Source of the DNA: Palsa-506 sp963755815
Lineage (GTDB): Bacteria; Actinomycetota; Actinomycetes; Streptosporangiales; Streptosporangiaceae
Assembly (NCBI GenBank): GCA_963755815.1
Contig: CAVWLF010000010.1
Coordinates: forward strand, 372,001-436,000
Direction of reading: 5' to 3'
DNA: 64,000 nt
Positions 62,405-64,000 of this stretch are shown one piece after another. The notes under the pieces were generated by a model, which was not told the DNA's origin, ran no database searches, and saw only the letters and a list, made by a program, of their open reading frames with translations. A program made the translations under genes and the position numbers. Positions within the stretch are counted from its first letter, which is position 1. Every line of letters begins with the position of its first letter.

Positions 62405-63340
62405 CTAGGGACTGGTAATGCTGCTGGCAGCGCCAGCGGTCAGCAGATTGAGCGGGCTCGGGCTGGCGAATTCGACCTGCACGACGTCCTGCCCGTCGCC
62501 GGTCCTGATGGCGCGCGTGCTCGCGGCCAGATAGGGCGGAAGCTGCGCGCGCAGGAAAGCGAGCACCGAACGCAGGAACCTGGCGTGACCCGGGCCGGGC
62601 GAAGCGGTGGCGGCTCCGCCGCCGGGCGCGGAAATCTCAGCCATCCGAAGCGGCATTCCTGGGCTGGCTCCCGGACCGGAGTCGGCGAACGCCACGATGC
62701 GCAGCGGATGCTGCGCCGCCAGGGCGGCGAGCGTCGTCAGTAGCCGGGAGTCCACCTGGCCCGCGGTCAGCTGCTTCCGGACGGCGGCGGTGACGCGGAT
62801 GTCCTGGTTGCGCAGCAGCTGGGCACCGGTGGCCTGGCGGGCGAGTAGGTCGGCTCGCAAGGAACTGCGGTAAGCGGCGGCCCCGTCGGGCGCGATGACC
62901 CGGATCTGGATGGCCGCATTGCCGGTCCCGAATGCCGCCGCCACCTCCGGCGCGTATACCCCGGCGAGCCGGCTGCCGAACTGGCTGCGGATGGCCGCGG
63001 TGGCTACTACTACATCCGAGCCAAGCGGATCCTCCGCCGACGGCTGCAGCGTGAGCAGGTTCCCGGCGGGGAAGGCCTGCGTTCGCAGCGCGGCGCACAT
63101 GGCCGGGTCGCAAGAAACGATCGCGCTGCGGCTGACCTGCCGGGTAATCCATGCCGCCGCCTGCCGCCGGACCGCGGTCGTGGTAGCGGAGCGGGCGGCC
63201 GCCGGAACGACGGCCGTCGCCTGGCCGCCATGGGACAGGAACCCGGAGAGGCCAGCAGCAGATAACACCATCAGGGCGCTGGCGGCAGCCAGGGCAGTCC
63301 CCGTCCGGCACAGCAGTTCCCTGGGCCTGTTGCCGCGCAA
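62405..63340 (-). CDS. Membrane-anchored exported hypothetical protein
   Basis: 311 residues: a helix at about 12-35 (ALAAASALMVLSAAGLSGFL) is a signal anchor; the remainder is extracytoplasmic with AWITRQVSRSAIVSCDPAMC and QIRVIAPDGAAAYRSSL, ending in DGQDVVQVEFASPSPLN. C77 and C82 may form a disulfide. A TTG at 63340 is the only start in frame after an upstream TGA; a frameshift cannot be excluded. Located upstream of the DUF4397 gene; unknown function. Confidence 0.65.
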   Translation of the reverse strand: MRGNRPRELLCRTGTALAAASALMVLSAAGLSGFLSHGGQATAVVPAAARSATTTAVRRQAAAWITRQVSRSAIVSCDPAMCAALRTQAFPAGNLLTLQPSAEDPLGSDVVVATAAIRSQFGSRLAGVYAPEVAAAFGTGNAAIQIRVIAPDGAAAYRSSLRADLLARQATGAQLLRNQDIRVTAAVRKQLTAGQVDSRLLTTLAALAAQHPLRIVAFADSGPGASPGMPLRMAEISAPGGGAATASPGPGHARFLRSVLAFLRAQLPPYLAASTRAIRTGDGQDVVQVEFASPSPLNLLTAGAASSITSP

Positions 63341-63399
63341 CCTGCCACGCTCGTTCTGGCCGGGCGGGCCGCCGGCCGGCCGGGCCGGTCATGGCGCAG

Positions 63400-63830
63400 C
63401 GCGCCGCGCCGGCGATAGCGCAGGACGTTCGGTGGGGCGGCGTCAGATGCCGGTGGATCCATCGGCAGGACGTCTGGTGCCTGCCGGGCATCTCGCTGGA
63501 CGTCTGCTGCTTGCGGGACGTCTGCCGGGACGTCCGGCGCCTGCGCCTCCGTGGAAGGAGGTCTGCTGCTTGCGGGCCGTCTACCGGGACGTCTGGCGCC
63601 TGCGGCACATGCTGGCCGGACGTCTGTTACTTGTGGAAATTCTGACCGGACAACTGCTTCCGGGGGACGTCTGGTGCCCGCGCGGATGTCTGGCCGGGCG
63701 TCTGATGCGCTGCGGGGCGTCCGGGGGGACGTCTGCCGCCTGCTGGGACGTCTGCGCCAAGACGTCTGGCTGCCAGCCGGGCTGCGGCTGCCTGCTCGGC
63801 GGCATCGGGCCAGGCCGGATCGGCCGCAAC
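63400..63830. repeat. GACGTC-rich degenerate repeat tract
   Basis: Ten exact GACGTC at 63469, 63499, 63517, 63529, 63588, 63619, 63666, 63728, 63747 and 63761, usually as GGACGTCTG with an approximately 30-bp period and intervening GCTGCTTGCGG. On the minus strand it reads as low-complexity ADVPQAADVP-type text whose frame changes several times, so it is either a degenerate protein linker or non-coding. Confidence 0.7.
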
Positions 63831-64000
63831 GCTGCCTGCATGACTGCCCGAGCAGGTCGAGGGACTGCTGATAGCGACGTTCCGCCTCGGCATAGTCGCC
63901 CTGGGCCTGAGCCAGGATGCCGAGCCGATGGTGACAGCGGGACACGCCGTCGGCGTCCCCGATGCTGGCGAAGATCTCCAGCGAATGCCGGTAGCGCTGC
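63831..64000 (-). CDS. TPR protein, C-terminal fragment at the window edge
   Basis: On the minus strand the sequence reads RHSLEIFASIGDADG, then SRCHHRLGILAQAQGDYAEA, then ERRYQQSLDLLG: one and a half tetratricopeptide units with the Ala-Gly-Asp-Tyr spacing of tetratricopeptide regulators or NB-ARC proteins. The gene begins outside the window. Its end is uncertain, because the reading runs into the GACGTC repeat tract with apparent frame changes. Confidence 0.6.

Noticed and set aside
63400..63830. CRISPR array
   Set aside because: Units are degenerate, spacing is irregular (12-62 bp), with no constant repeat and unique spacers.

Overview
The window is very GC-rich DNA with dense, mostly intact genes. 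It looks like an actinomycete: there is a BldC-type regulator, DUF397 and XRE-DUF5753 genes, two DUF222/HNH genes, mycobacterial-type FadE5 and double-domain FadE6 acyl-CoA dehydrogenases, and the gene order purS-purQ-purL-(SCP)-purF-purM-DUF3073-valine dehydrogenase-bldC, which I recall from Streptomyces. The sequence alone does not fix the genus; a Streptosporangiales/Treboniaceae-like organism would fit. No rRNA, tRNA, CRISPR array or complete insertion sequence was seen.

Layout. 0-6.5 kb: two membrane proteins, a cysteine-rich HTH regulator divergent from folE, YbjQ, DUF1707 and YceI proteins, a protein with four HTH units, and a PAP2 phosphatase. 6.5-14.4 kb: a six-gene minus-strand operon for a membrane complex related to group 4 hydrogenases and complex I (like the hycDPQE locus of Mycobacterium tuberculosis), in which all NiFe ligands and all N2-cluster cysteines are replaced. 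14.4-17.4 kb: a less GC-rich accessory patch (DUF397, broken XRE-DUF5753 regulator, small proteins, a clear terminator). 17.5-24.3 kb: serine hydrolase, broken DUF222/HNH gene, tandem repeats, DedA, LCP ligase. 24.6-32.7 kb: acyl-CoA and branched-chain oxo-acid catabolism (two divergent acyl-CoA dehydrogenases, then E1alpha-E1beta-E2). 32.9-44.3 kb: purine synthesis, valine dehydrogenase and bldC. 44.6-47.8 kb: a PolA-like polymerase, MscL with a zinc ribbon, GNAT. 47.9-52.2 kb: accessory island with a RelA/SpoT-like toxin plus small partner and a second DUF222/HNH gene. 52.6-61.2 kb: zinc-ribbon membrane protein, a translationally coupled TmpA/TmpB-like phosphonate oxidation pair, ArfB, DUF1697, an AlkA-like glycosylase, SDR, GNAT, DEAD-box helicase, cupin. 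61.4-64 kb: DUF4397 and other exported proteins, a GACGTC-rich repeat tract and the edge of a TPR gene.

How the genes work together. The hydrogenase-like subunits share ATGA/TGATG overlaps and probably form one proton-pumping assembly without hydrogenase chemistry. FadE-type enzymes and the branched-chain oxo-acid dehydrogenase point to fatty-acid and Val/Leu/Ile oxidation, and valine dehydrogenase 9 kb away would feed the latter. The dioxygenase/HD pair should cleave a C-P bond in two oxidative steps.

Caution. At least eight genes, including core ones such as the E1beta subunit, carry apparent one-base indels. I give the reconstructed extent and call them pseudogenes as read, but uncorrected sequencing errors are at least as likely as real decay.
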